Shown here piece by piece: positions 51,272 to 63,247 of a stretch of DNA of 64,000 nucleotides. Origin of the DNA: Atherinomorus stipes. Taxonomy: Eukaryota > Chordata > Actinopteri > Atheriniformes > Atherinidae. The DNA is taken from NCBI GenBank assembly GCA_023101725.1, contig JALJCO010001224.1, positions 558,001-622,000 on the forward strand, given 5' to 3'. How positions within the stretch are numbered: the stretch's first letter is position 1; the number at the start of each line of letters is the position of its first letter. The notes below the pieces were generated by a model, which was given only the letters and a program-made list of their open reading frames with translations, made no database searches and was not told where the DNA came from. The position numbers were made by a program, and so were the translations under genes.

Positions 51272-52610
51272 TATGTCCAAGTATACATGATATTAATGAA
51301 TAAGTGAAGCAGAATTTACAATGAAGATGCTGTTGATCACATTCATTTCAATGATAATGGTGCAGTATTAACATAGGAGGCTGTCCAAGCGTAGGGATGT
51401 TCCTAAGTGCAGGTAGATTGATTCTGTGTGCACGCTGATTGAACCCCTGATCTCCATTGATTTTGTAATCATGTCTTTGCATCTGCAGTCATTTTTTGGG
51501 ACTTCCTTCCTGAGAAAGCGTCTCAGACATGTCCCCCCAGTACAATGCCTCAGAGTGGAAGCTGAAGACACCATGTTATCTTTAGTAAGCCGGCCTGAGG
51601 TGGATGTTTATTGAAGGTGACTCTGGACAAAGTAGCACTGATCTTCACTCTGTCCCGGTATACATGGAAGCACATTAGCAGCATTGTACTCTAGTCCGTC
51701 CATTACTGCCAAATACTTTGCTTGCCTAACTATAACATAAATGTACTCTTGCTGTTGCTTTTTCCCTTTTCCTGCTTGGTAAACTTGTAGCAAAGTCAGC
51801 TGGAGTGGTTTGTCCTTAAACTGCATTATAAAGTAGCCAAAGTTGTATAAAATGGACAAATCTGATCATTGGCCAGGATCACCAGGCCTTGTCTGAGTAA
51901 CAGAAAAGTATACGGTACTTGCTCTGTTACCTACTGCTTGTTAGAATTTAACACATATCTCACATTTTTGCTTTTGGATTGCAGTTGTTATTGAACCCAT
52001 ATGTAACTCATCAGAACTTAACAGTTTATGTATTCGTAATGGCTTGGATGACACACAGCTTCCTGCACTGCGACATTTTGGCCGACAGCGTCCCCTGCTA
52101 CAAAACCAGTTTCCTCTAGTGTCCTATAGTGGTCTTGTGGTGAGTGAATAGCGTATTTCTGTGGTGAGTGACAGTATATTACTTCTATTACTCTTACCAT
52201 CCCAGAAGGTCTTCAGGGGCCTCTGCTAGTTATGTAATGACTCCTTTAGGTTTCTGCTAATTGATACCAGTACGTTGTGGGGTATAAATCAGCCAGGCAG
52301 TGGTCAGATAACGGCTGCCAGGGAGAAACCGACATGGTAAATCAGTCTCCGATCCTATCTAATCTGAGGCGGGTGTTTGCCAGAGATGTATTTCACTGTA
52401 GGAAGATTTCCATCCACCCTCTTTCCCACCACCCACTTGGTTCCTCTTGTGTTTTATGTTGTATGTTAGCAGTGGCTGTGCATGCGTGCACCGGATTACC
52501 TGCAGGCTATGATGGCAGTGTTAGGTGTGCAGGTGCAAGCTCTGCTCATGTTTAAAACATGATCTATTCCGATGTGTGTTCCTCACTGAAATCATACTGA
52601 ATTTAATCTA

Positions 52611-53640
52611 CAGCGAGGAGAACAAGTATTTGATACTGTGTCGAGTTTGCAAGTTTTTCCACTTACAAAGCATGTAGAAGTAAGTGTGTAATTTTATTCA
52701 TACTGTAGGTACTCTTTAATGGTGACAGAATTTAAAACAAAAATCCAGAAAATCACATTGTATGATTTTTAAATGATTAATTTGCATTTTATTGCATGAA
52801 ATTAGTATGTGATCACTTACCAGCTAGTTACAATTTCAGCTCTCACAGACCTGTTAGTGTTTCTTTAAGAAATCCTCCTGCTCTTCACTCATTACTTGTT
52901 TTAACTGCACCAGTCTGAAATCATTACCTGTAAAAAGACACCTGTCCACGCACTCAATCAAACAGACTCCAACCTCCGCAATGGCCAAGAACAGAGAGCT
53001 CTGTAAGGACATCAGAGATTAAATTGTAGACCTGCACAAGGCTGGGACGGGCTACAAGATAATAGGCAAGCTGCTTGGTGAGAAGGCAAAAACTGTTGGC
53101 GAAGTTATGACAGTAGAAAATGGGAGAAGGTCAAGACGACGGTCAATCTCCCTCAGTCTGAGGCTCCATGCAAGATCTCACCTCATGGAGCATCAATGAT
53201 CACGAGGACGACCTGAAGAGAGTTGGGACCACAGTCTCAAAGAAAACCCAGTATGCCACAATGGATTCAAATCCTGAGGCGCACACAGGGTCCCTTTGCA
53301 CAAACCAGTGCATGTTAAGGCCCGCTTGAAGTTTACAAATGACAATCTGGATGATGCAGAGGAGGAATGGGAGAAGTCAAAGTGGTCGGATGAGACAATA
53401 ATAGAACTTTTTGGTCTAAACTCCACCCGCCATGTTTGGATGAGTACAATCCCAAGAACACCATCCCAGCAATGAAGCATGGAGGTGGCAACATCATTCT
53501 TTGGGGATGCTTTTCTATGAAGGGGACAGGACGATTGCATTGCATTGAGGGGAAGGTGGATGGGGCCATGTATTGAAAGATCTGGGCCAACAATCTCTTC
53601 CCCTCAGTAAGAGCACTGATGGGTCGTGGGTGGGTCATCC
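52611..53640 (+). pseudogene. Tc1-like transposon, 3'-truncated transposase
   Basis: The left end is ta/cagcgaggagaacaagtatt, a terminal repeat type known from fish Tc1 elements. The transposase starts at 52981 as MAKNRELCKDIRD, then a stop, then IVDLHKAG and [13 protein letters not shown] (helix-turn-helix region). Further pieces around 53370-53640 resemble [25 protein letters not shown] and MGRGWVIQ. The sequence stops before the catalytic Asp of the QHDND motif. Stops and frameshifts make it inactive. Confidence 0.82.
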
Positions 53641-55892
53641 AGACACAACTTTTTTCACATTATCTTTGTAATTGTAGAGGGATCCGTGTTTTTAGGCATG
53701 AAATGGGCATTAAATTCTGTTCTAAGTGGTCTTAAAAAGGTCTTAAAAGGTGTTAAATCTAACTTGTAAAAATCTGAAGGATCCCTGTTTCTATTTCTGG
53801 TATCTCACAGGAAGTTGATTGTTTCTAAGGTGGATATAGAATAATCTTGCCCTAAATAGACACTAAACGTGCAACTGAACGCTCATATTACTTGTAAGTG
53901 GTAGCAACATATTTAAATCCTTAGCCCACAGGAAATTTAGCAGCTTGGCCGTCTTTTCTTTCTACAGTTTGTACCCCCCGACCGTATTGTCCTGCACCTG
54001 TTCCTCCATCTTCGTCGCTCGTTCTTTCCTGCTGTAAGATCACAAGCTACATGCTCTGCAAGTTACAGCTTTCAACAACCTCTTACTTTCTCTGATTTTT
54101 GCTCTTCATCTTTGTCGTTTCCATTCTCCACCTGCATATTGTCACTTACTTGTCATCCAAAAGGTACAGAGGTACTATACAACCCTAGCCCCCCCCTCCT
54201 GCCGTCCCTCTGCTCCTCCTCCACAGTCCAGCGGTGTGATGTCTTTGGACTTTTTGCTGCAATATCTCTGGAGAAGTTACACAGTGACACAGTGGAAATG
54301 GAGGTAGAGAGAGGATGTGGAGAAATGTGCCAGTGATTATTATTTAGCCTGGAAGGAAGGCTGGAGTTAGAAAGAAAGGGATCCCCCCTCATTAAAACGG
54401 CTCCTAATTAGGCTGATTGTTGGGAGGCTGGCGGCTGCTGGCTTTAACACCAGGATGCTGCGGTCAGCTGAGCTGTAAATGACGCATAGTGAGACAGGAG
54501 AAAAGGCTTTGTTACTCATTGTGTGTGTGAGAATGTGGATGTGGGAGTGTGTGTTTCCACTTGTTCACCTGGGTGAGACAGTTGTTTGTCTGCTTTTACC
54601 TCGTTCATACTGAATAGAGCCATTTGGCTGTCATTTTCATATGTACCGTTTAGTACGTGCGTGTTTCTTCACATTAATGTCCTTTTCTTGTGTTTGTGAA
54701 AGTTTTTCAATTTAACGGGCCAGTTTGGGAGTTCCCCTGGGCTGTCTAATAAATCCTAGCCATGAAAATAAGCCTTATGTCCAAAGTCCAGTAAGTAATC
54801 TCTGACAACTCTGTCTGCACAGATATTAGCAGGTAAACTGCCAACTTGTATCAACACTGTCTCTTCTGAGAAATATGAGTCATTCTAGTTTAATAATTCC
54901 CTCAGAAAGTTTTATATAAGCAAAACTCTCTTCCACTGGACCACTTCCGACGTGTTAGTCCGTTCTAATGTTGAATAAGATGTTCCCGAATCAGTTTACG
55001 AAGTCTGGAAATGTTTGAAAGCTCCGGTGTGTCATTTCATCATATCATAGCTCGCTTTTTCTCTCGCACCTTTTGGTCTCGTCTGTCATATTTTCCCACC
55101 ATTGTTGTCAGTATCAATTCGTCTTCTCATTCATCACCCCCTTCCCCCAGTCCCCCCATATTTCTACCCCTTATTCATCCTGATTTTACCCTAACTGAAC
55201 CCCAGGCCCAGAGTAGTCTGTCTTTCTTCTAAGACTTGAGATGCAGTTTAGTGTAGAAATATCTGGACACTATTAGAACTGACAGTTTGAATAGCAACTC
55301 TAATATTTACTGTAGACCTATTTTCTTTCTACACGCACAGTTGTAGTTGGTTTGTTGATACTTTCACTGTCTGTAACAGAACTACTGTGATTTTTTTAGA
55401 CATTTTTGGCATCTATTGTATATTTTAACCTTTTTGTTCTTGATACTAATTAATGGTTTGCACTTTGTGGTAAACCTTGTGTTTTGATTTTTCCTTAAGT
55501 CCGACCACTTCCTGGAGAGTGTTATTCACTGACCTGGAGATCATGCAGAGGTTATGATATCCGTGTAAAGTTAAAGAATAGACGCTAATTCCAGTGTCTC
55601 ATCCTACTAGAAACTAGAAACCGAGTGAGGTGTGCCCTCTGGTTTCTTTGAGTCTCCCAGACCAGCTGTAGTGTGGATTTAGAGTTGAAGGACATGCTTT
55701 AAGAACCACTTCTCAGGACATTATTAGTCATCCGTAGCTGAGGTTTCCAAATGGACTGCTGTGGTTTTAACTGACCAAATCAGTTACCAGTAGAAGGACT
55801 TTAAGTCAACTGAGTTATGGGACCAAAAGGTCAGCTTATCCCCTTGATAACAATGTAGATTTTAATAAAAATAACATGGATTTAATCTGTTT

Positions 55893-56085
55893 TAAACGAG
55901 CTGTATCATTCTTTTCAAATGTTCCAAAAGTCAAATACAGCTAAATATGTTCCCCTCGCCACTATAGAAACGAATCTGCTGTTAAATAGTTTTTTATGTC
56001 TAATTTCCAACACCGAAGTAAAACGCCTCACGCTCATTTCATGACGTTGCTTTGGAACAGTCACAAATTCTAAAGGGTCACAGAT
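55893..56085 (+). repeat. dispersed repeat R, copy 1
   Basis: It starts at tttaaacgagctgtatcatt and shares ttcccctcgccacta, atctgctgttaaata and aatttccaacac with 62224-62440. Confidence 0.6.
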
Positions 56086-56327
56086 TTTGGTGTAACACCA
56101 GCCTTAGACTTCGATCGATTGAATACAATGAATCACCCTGTTATGGAGTTGTGTGCACTCGACCCAGAGTCTGATCTAGAGTTTGAAGTACATGCGGTAC
56201 CACAGAAACTCCTGATAAGTAAGTATATTAGCTACAGTAACAAGTCATAGGCTATTGTTAGCTTTGAGTAATCCCAGAGAAGTTCACACACAAAGTTGAG
56301 GGTTTTTTTCTGCTCCTGAAGACAAAG

Positions 56328-56925
56328 GCCTAATCCCAATGTTCCCCCTACTTACAAAACACGAGCCCTCACCCACGACCACTCACCACTCGAATTGATG
56401 CCACAGAGGGGGTAATAGGAATTGGAACACCACTTGCTGCAGTTATGTTAGGAGGGGTGACTGCGTGGTGATGTTTTACATATGCGTCACCTTAACAGCA
56501 CACAACAGCAAACAGAGTTAACAGTTGCGATGTTTTTTTCACCATTCATGCTTGGTTGATTAAGAAAAAATACAACCAAGAGAAGTAGTCACCATTGATG
56601 CGCTGTTTCTTATAAACTGCCGAAAAGCCTTTCAGCTTTTCATCAGTTTTTGCCTAGCTTGCGTGGCTGTTTGGCTAATGTTCATACTGTACAATTGTGT
56701 AATCTGTCATAGTACATTTATGAGTTTCTTATCAAGTCCTGTCACTCTCAGGGGTTGCTTTGTTGGTTGATTCAGTATGCAAATAATGACGTAAAGGTCT
56801 CTGGGGAATATTTTCTCTGGTCCTTCCTCAGTAAGTCAGCATCTGAAATCCCTCGCTCTGAGGGGCTAGATTCATACCTCCAACCTTCGTTGTTTCCCTA
56901 CCCTTAGATGCAAAAAGGAATTGGG
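56328..56925. mobile_element. MITE family G-like copy
   Basis: Ggcctaatcccaatgttccc at the left and the inverse ggaattgggacacc near 56912-56925 resemble the ends at 22888-23451. Confidence 0.45.
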
Positions 56926-57387
56926 ACACCACTACCCTCACAGGAATACACAAAATTCAGGGATAGGGCATAAAGTAGGGCTAGGGGGTGTATATGGACA
57001 GACCCAAAATCTAACCACTTCTGGCAAGTTGATCCATCGTCTGGTGCTACAAATAAACCCACACATCAACCACAACCACATTTTCTCCAACTTGCCGTCG
57101 TCTAGAGCTAAGAAATGTTTTGTTTGTTTGTTTGCTTGTTTGTTTGTTTGTGCTTTTCGTCTGAAATCTGGAGCAAACTTCTGTTAGCTGATGGCTGCTT
57201 GTCTCAGAGAAAGTCTTCCAGTAAGCTGTTGGCTTCCTCCTCAGAGACAGAGGATGTGTTGGGATTCTTGGAGTGTCTCTTGAACAAAGTGGGCGTCTTG
57301 CTATGATGCTGCACTTCATGATCGGTGCCACATATCTACGTAGATATTTCTGAGGCAGATGTTGGAAGGGAGCGAAAACTTATTCTA

Positions 57388-58398
57388 GTTTGAGTCAATA
57401 GGAATCTCCTAGCCTCCCAGAGGAAAATAATTTTGAAAAGGAGATCTCATAAAAGTCTCATTTCCCAGACAAATGTGAGATCCACGTGAGAGCTAAATGA
57501 GACAATAACACGTCTCCAGTTAGAAAAGTTGCACAAAATCTCAACCTAGTCGCACTTCCATTTCCAAAGGAGATCTCAATCATTTCTCAAATATTTCTCA
57601 AGATGCCTGCATTTAGTCTCAAATAAGACGATTTCTCTTTGTGAATTTTAGGAGAAACAAAAGAGACATTCATGAGAAGGATCTGAAACCTGAATGAGGC
57701 CGGGATGAGATCTCATTTTTGTCTCCTGAGATGCAAAAGAGAAAGCTTTGAGAAGTAAAATTTTCCTCTGGGCTGTCATTAAAACCCAATCTTATCCACT
57801 CCACAAAACATCTGAGGCAAATCAGCAAGCCTATCAGTGTTAAACAAGTAAAACTAGCCTTGTATGAGGAATTTTGCATTACATATTGAGGAACTAGTTT
57901 CCTACCAGCTGCGGAGTGATATACTTTGCTTCTGGGTGGTAGTTTTACTACCTTTGACAGTGTATTCCGGTTCATAGAGATATGATGACAGTTAGTTTGA
58001 TGAAAAAAGTTCGAAATCATCTTCAAAATCTGACATATCCTCATGCCTTTCAGACGACGCCATAGTTTTGACTGTATATTTGTGTAATCAAATTCCTTCA
58101 TGCCCGTAGCAGCAGATGACATCACTCCGCTAAAAGGTTTGTTTTTTTTTTTAACATTATTCTATTAACACAGCATTTACAGTCTTAAGTTATAAATGAT
58201 TTGCCTCGGGTGTTCTGTAGAGTGGTTAAGGTTGTTTTTAATGACAGGCTAGCAGATTGACTCACACTAGCATTAGCATCGGCGACCTCCTGGAACTAGA
58301 ATAACAGAATGAAATATGATGAAACTGTCTCCAGTGATAAGTTGTATCCTGGCTCAGTCGAAAATGAGGCCTCATGTCAAAAATCCTGAACTTCCCCT
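57388..58398. mobile_element. palindromic TTAA element (family K5), interrupted
   Basis: The right end ctgaacttcccct is followed by TTAA (58399-58402). Segments 57773-57840 and 58195-58250 are inverted copies (aatgacag..., gcctcagatgtt). The left arm is decayed (attctagtttgagtcaat) and broken by the MITE at 57416. The 151-codon - strand frame at 57670-58125 lies inside and is not credible as a gene. Confidence 0.55.
57416..57772. mobile_element. short MITE inserted in K5 arm
   Basis: Ends cccagaggaaaat / attttcctctggg inverted; the interior is rich in gagatctcat-like words. The arm of K5 resumes on both sides (agcct | ctgtcatt). Confidence 0.65.
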
Positions 58399-58850
58399 TT
58401 AAATGAAGTTTTTTATGAGGAAATAACACGAACATGGTTAAAAGCTCATAAAAGTCCATTTGTCGTGATAGGGCTCCTTTATGTTTTGGGGCTAATCACT
58501 GTGGTTTCTCATTATCATTGTGTATGTTCATTTTCTTCTATTAGACCAAATCAATGTAAAGTCAGCTCTCAGACGGGTCCAGTTTAGTATCTGTACATTA
58601 TTACATTTATCACTATTTCACGATGAAGACTCTTTTCCCATCTTTCTGTTTTTTTTCCCTCCAAAACTCCAGTTCAGTAGTTGCTGTTCCTACTTCATCT
58701 CCAGACTTGCCAAGAGGTATCGCTGGCAGTAGATGTGATGTCGTCATGGTTCATTTCTGTTTTACGCGCACGTCTTTAACTGTCTGTTGTTTCTGGATCT
58801 CTACCTGGTGCAGTACATCCAGCTTATTGCTCCTCCATATGTGCTCCTAG

Positions 58851-59053
58851 ATGCCGTTCAGGCCGCCTCCGTGCTGCTGAAGTTGAAAGATGTGCTGGTG
58901 AAAACGGGGCTGAAGGACCGAAGCCATGTGCTGCTGGGGCCGTTCTCCTGCAGCAGCTCCCTGGAAGCCCGGTGGTGTCGGCACAGCGGCAGCCCTGGAC
59001 CGGAGCCCGGCCCCCCTAAACTGCTGCTGGACCTGAAGGGAGGTCTGCTGCAG
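58851..59053 (+). CDS. vps13b: vps13b internal exon 5
   Basis: The 203-bp exon uses acceptor gtgctcctag/ATG, entering in phase 1 (GAT codon with the G of exon 4), and donor CAG/gttcgt, leaving in phase 0. It reads D-AVQAASVLLKLKDVLV, KTGLKDRSHVLLGPF, then WCRHSGSPGPE and LLLDLKGGLLQ. Human VPS13B has KTSLKERSRILIGPF, WCKHSGNPGPE and DLRGGLLQ in the same order (recalled). An upstream cag at 58811-58813 is also open in this frame but would start in phase 0, which does not fit exon 4; the tag at 58848-58850 was therefore chosen. The donor gttcgt is weaker than at the other exons. Confidence 0.92.
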
Positions 59054-60217
59054 GTTCGTGTACCTATGACATCAGTTCAGCTCCCTCAATCATAAGATTT
59101 ATTCCCCAGCATGATGAGAGTTCGTAGAGGTTAAGGTTAGATCAGCGCCTCTGCACCTGGCTGGAAGTGAGAGTGATGGAGAGCTCCGCTCAAGGACACT
59201 TACTTAATATCTCACTGAGGTTCTTCCAGCTGAAGAGCCCTCTTAATCACCGAGTGATGCCTTTACCTACTGTCCTCGCTTCCCAGATTGAAACTTCAGC
59301 TATTCATCTTTATTTCCTCCTCTGTTCTGTCCTCTTTGAAACAAAGTGACATCTGCTGTTCAGGTGGTGGAATATTACAAGGCCATTCATGGAGGGGTTA
59401 TCTAATGTATGCTTTTCTTTTCTTTGACTAGTTACATAACGTCCCCGTTGAAAAGTCCCTTTTCAGTGTGACTAACCAAACACATTATTTCTAATGTATT
59501 ATTCCACATTACTTCCTAAGGGGGAACCCCCTCCCTCATGTTCAATGGTTTGCTTAATGCTTTTATTGCGTGCCCATTAACAGAAACATCACTTGCAACT
59601 CAACACTTAATATGTGATCATACGTTTCCTTCTGCAAATATTGGCATTTGTGGTGTTTTAATCAAGTGCTTTACCAAAACCACTGGAATTCCTTCCCATT
59701 CCTTCTTCTGGGGCTCTCTTTCCAAAAAACTTTGGGGGGGAAAACAGGAAAAAAAAATTCCCCAAATTTTCCTGTTTTTAGAGTTTAGTCATGAGCCGGT
59801 GTTGCAGGCGAGTGAGTGGCGGGAAAGCGGGCAGGCAGCTCCATGTGTGAAGAGCTTTTGACTCAGAGATTCCTAGAGCTCAGTCCAAACCCCAGGCAGA
59901 CTCACTGTGATGGAGCACAGAAAGGGGAATGCCATGGGTGAGAGAGGAGAATGTAAGGTTGTGTCGGGTAATGTTTGTAAGACTGAACGGGCGATGACGA
60001 GGGTAACCCTGACCGCTTCTCGTCCTGTTTTGGAAAACAAAGTATAATCATTGTTGGCGCAGGTACCAGACGTCTGCGTCATTGTGTAGCTGTCTCTCGT
60101 ACATGTTTAGGATTTAAACTCTTCCTAGATTCCTATATATTCTTTCTTTTATCCCTCCTACTTACTTTTCCTTACATGCTATCATTCTTCATATCCTGTC
60201 TTATTGTGTTAAAACAG
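59054..60217 (+). other. vps13b: vps13b intron 5 (1.2 kb)
   Basis: A GT-AG intron between phase-0 boundaries with no recognisable repeat or RNA. Confidence 0.88.
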
Positions 60218-60434
60218 GTGTTTTGGGGCCAGGAACATCTGAACAGCTTAACGCTGGTGGAGGAGCACCTCCGTGCCTACCTCGGTCTTCACAAAGGGGA
60301 TTTGGCTGACACCTGTTCTAAAAGCAAGGCCTGCCACACCCAGCCTCCCCCCTCTCCCGTGTCTCCCTCTCCTCGGACAGAGCACAGCTCAGATGATCTG
60401 CGCACTGGAAGTTTCCAGTACATCCAGGACTCAG
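60218..60434 (+). CDS. vps13b: vps13b internal exon 6 (last in window)
   Basis: The 217-bp exon has acceptor aaaacag/GTG and donor CAG/gtgagt, phase 0 in and phase 1 out. It begins VFWGQEHLNSLTLVEEHLRAYL, joining exon 5 to give GGLLQVFWGQEHLN, the same junction as recalled for human VPS13B. A Ser/Pro linker (QPPPSPVSPSPRTE) precedes the conserved SSDDLRTGSFQYIQD. The protein should continue with a segment resembling human VYEVLFYN; I cannot find this in the remaining 3.6 kb, so the next exon lies downstream of the window. A repeat-derived sequence begins about 10-20 bp after the donor. Confidence 0.93.
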
Positions 60435-60651
60435 GTGAGTACAGGTACAGGTCATCCACGGTTCGGTACGTGTCGTGGTACGTGAGGCATGGTTCATGGT
60501 ACGGTTTGGTAATATACACACAAATTCACAAAACCTTTACTTTCACAAAATAGCTTTAAACAAAATGACGCAAGTACATACATATATACATATATATAAA
60601 CACACAGAGAGACACATCATGTGGTCCATACATATATATGTATACATGTAT

Positions 60652-60653
<2 letters not shown>

Positions 60654-60686
<33 letters not shown>
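60654..60686. repeat. (AT)n microsatellite
   Basis: About 32 bp of alternating AT. Confidence 0.93.
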
Positions 60687-60689
<3 letters not shown>

Positions 60690-61088
60690 CCACAACGGTT
60701 TTCTGAACAAACATAACTATCAAACAACAAAATGGAGCAGAACGTTAAATCCTCGACCACAAGAAAATGGTAAAACATCCGGGGGGAATGGAAAATATCA
60801 ATAATAATGATAAATGGAAATCACCCTCCAAAAATGTCAAATATCCTTTATCAAATGTTTAACAACCAATAACAACGTATCTTTTATTATAAGATACATC
60901 ATTCACACTGTCGTCTGCAGTTTGAGTTTGTTGGGTTTGGATACATTCAATGCAGAAGCCCACATGAAGCTCTATACGAGCTGCTGAAAGCAGCGGAAGA
61001 GGAAAATATGTCAGACTTACGTCATGAGCACCAAGCAGTCAGGTGAGTCTTACTTGGCTTAATAACCTTTTGCTGTTATTCTCTTTAA

Positions 61089-61858
61089 AGGAGTGATGAC
61101 ATAACAGTTAAAAACTAGTTTATGTTGTTGGCATTACTTTATATGTAAATACTCCAAAGAAAAAAACGGCATTTTTTACAGCGGAGTATTGTTTTGAAAC
61201 GCCAGACCTCACTTCCTCAGTAATACAGTTGGGTCCGGTGATGATATGGAGCTTTACCCGGAGAACACGTTGACTTCATTTTGATTGGCTACACCTTATT
61301 TGGAGAATCTAGGTCAAGCTGCGATCGGAGTTTGCTAAAGGCTAACTGCTAGCAACATGGGCAGTTCAGATAGTGAGCTACGTTTTTCAGACAAGACAGC
61401 ATTTAGAAAATAAATAAACTTACAGGCAATGACAAGGTTGTGGCCCCCTCCCTCAGTGTTCCTGCAGAAGTTTGCTTTTAAATCCATTTGTTTGAAAATC
61501 CAGACCTGACTGCAGAGAAGTTACTACTAGCTCCATACACGAAGCTGAATCAGACAGGGAGGGGAGGGGGGAGCGGACGGTGCATAAACCGTTAGGAGAG
61601 AGGGGGGGGGGGGGCGCGCGCTGTTTACTTGATAGTGTGCTCTTATTGGAGCAATTAAATTACGTAGAATGATAGAACTACGTAGAATGACAGCCTGTTG
61701 TCTGATTCAACTGTTTCTGAGCAGAGAGACAAAGCTGACAGACCATAAACAGGAACTTTGATTCTCACTCTGGACATTCACATGGCCTCATCAGTGCACA
61801 ATAGATCATATTATACACCCAAAACCCCAGAAAAGTGAAATTTGATGTCATGGCACCT
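61089..61858. mobile_element. TTAA-target MITE, family K6
   Basis: TTAA at 61085-61088 and 61859-61862; ends aggagtgatgacata and the inverse tgatgtcatggcacct. No transposase. Confidence 0.78.
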
Positions 61859-62079
61859 TTAAATACTCGTGCAATCGAATGGACTGGAAACATCGACCTG
61901 CAGCAGAGACGCCTGCTCTGAAACACGCAGGCTGCCCTGCAGCGTTTCCACGGTCGGTGTGACTGAGAGGTTACTGAGATTATCGTCCACCAGCATGCAG
62001 AACAAGCGTCTGCACGGAACTCTGCGATTATAAATCACGTACAGCCGGCTAGCACGGTGCGGCACACTGCGCAGCGCGG

Positions 62080-62208
62080 AGAAAGAGCTCAGGAATCTTG
62101 TGCAAAGAGCTCGTCAGAGGCGGTGAGCCGTACCGTGGGACATGCTTGTATTGTCCCGCCAGGGGGCGTACCGGCCGGTACAATGGTTCAGTGTGTACTG
62201 TTACATCC
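62080..62208. repeat. hAT-like element end (GTACCGG-rich)
   Basis: Gagccgtaccgtggg ... ccggtacaatggttcagtgt ... tgttacatccca resembles a hAT terminus in reverse; similar ggttcggtacg words occur at 60459-60510, possibly its other end. Confidence 0.4.
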
Positions 62209-62223
62209 CAAGTCTTTAGACGG

Positions 62224-62440
62224 TGCATATTTAAGGAGCTGTAACATGCTTTTCAAACGTTCCAACAACCAACTACAGGCATATATAAGCTAAATAGGTT
62301 CCCCTCGCCACTAGAGACACTAATCTGCTGTTAAATATTAGTGTTTTATGTGTCTGATTTCCAACACGGAAGTAAAACACCTCACTCTCGACGTCTGGGT
62401 ACGACCATGTGATGACGTCGCCCCGGAACAGTCCCAGATT
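62224..62440 (+). repeat. dispersed repeat R, copy 2
   Basis: Same orientation as 55893-56085; starts at atttaaggagctgtaacatg. Confidence 0.6.
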
Positions 62441-62448
62441 CTACTCAA

Positions 62449-62640
62449 GTCAAGTCAACTTTATCTTTATAGCGCTTCAAACACAGCAGCTACGGATAAA
62501 AAGCACTGAACAGAGGTGAAAACAGAAATTAGGCCTCACAATGGAAAAAAGAGAGAACATTAAAACAAATATGGAACATAAGAACAATCAAAACAACGAA
62601 CAGTAAAAGCAATATGAATATCATAAAAAATAAGACTTAA
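62449..62640 (+). repeat. fish dispersed repeat (caagtcaagtcaactttat)
   Basis: The start caagtcaagtcaactttat ... atagcgcttcaaacacag is a recurrent teleost repeat; the class is uncertain. Confidence 0.5.
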
Positions 62641-62683
62641 AGGCTTACTTTCTTTTTTTTCAACCTGGACCTTATTTCTAGGA

Positions 62684-63247
62684 GTATATACGTGCATTTA
62701 CTCACAGGTAAAGTTTCTGCATCACTTTGAGTCCTTTGGAAGATATTACGTTAAGTCCACTTTGGTGTACATCCAGTATTATAGCGGAGACGGGGCAGCC
62801 TCTCTATAAGGCATTATCAGCAGCAAAACTCCTTAATTTTTGCAAATACTTTAAGTAGAATGGATGAACGAACGAGTACTATTGTCCCATGAGTCCAGAT
62901 TTAGCTTTCCGTTAGTTATCAGGGTGTTCCACACACTTTTCGGGGCTGCGCGTTCACGATGCGCGCTTCCGTAGCACAGCTGAGAAGAGCAGCTCGTTTC
63001 CCAGACAACAAGAAAAACACAATTTGCGAAACTCTGAACTCACAGGATAATATTAGTCATTCGTTCGTTCATTCTGCTTAAAGCATTGATGAAATCAAGG
63101 AGTTTTACTGCAGATAATACCTTCTATAGTGGCTGCCCCGTCTCCGCCATTTTGCTGGATGTACACCGAAGGGCGACTCAACGTAATATCTCCCCAAGGA
63201 GTCAAAGTGATGCAGAAACTTTACCGGTGAGTAAATGCACCTATAAG
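62684..63247. repeat. long inverted repeat (~190-bp arms)
   Basis: Arms 62684-62880 and 63058-63247 are inverted copies (gtgcatttactcac, aaagtttctgcatcacttt, ggagacggggcagcc) around a ~177-bp spacer. Confidence 0.8.

Noticed and set aside
53193..53638. - strand frames of 101 and 115 codons
   Set aside because: Antisense shadows of the Tc1 pseudogene that starts at 52611.
57670..58125. A 151-codon - strand frame with a hydrophobic stretch (FTCLTLIGLLICLRCF)
   Set aside because: It spans the arm and centre of a palindromic TTAA element and runs into an inserted MITE, so the frame is fortuitous.
58787..58850. An extended start of exon 5 at 58814 (reading YIQLIAPPYVLLD)
   Set aside because: It is open and follows a cag, but it would start in phase 0, while exon 4 ends in phase 1. 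The tag at 58848-58850 fits the phase and matches the extent of the recalled human sequence.
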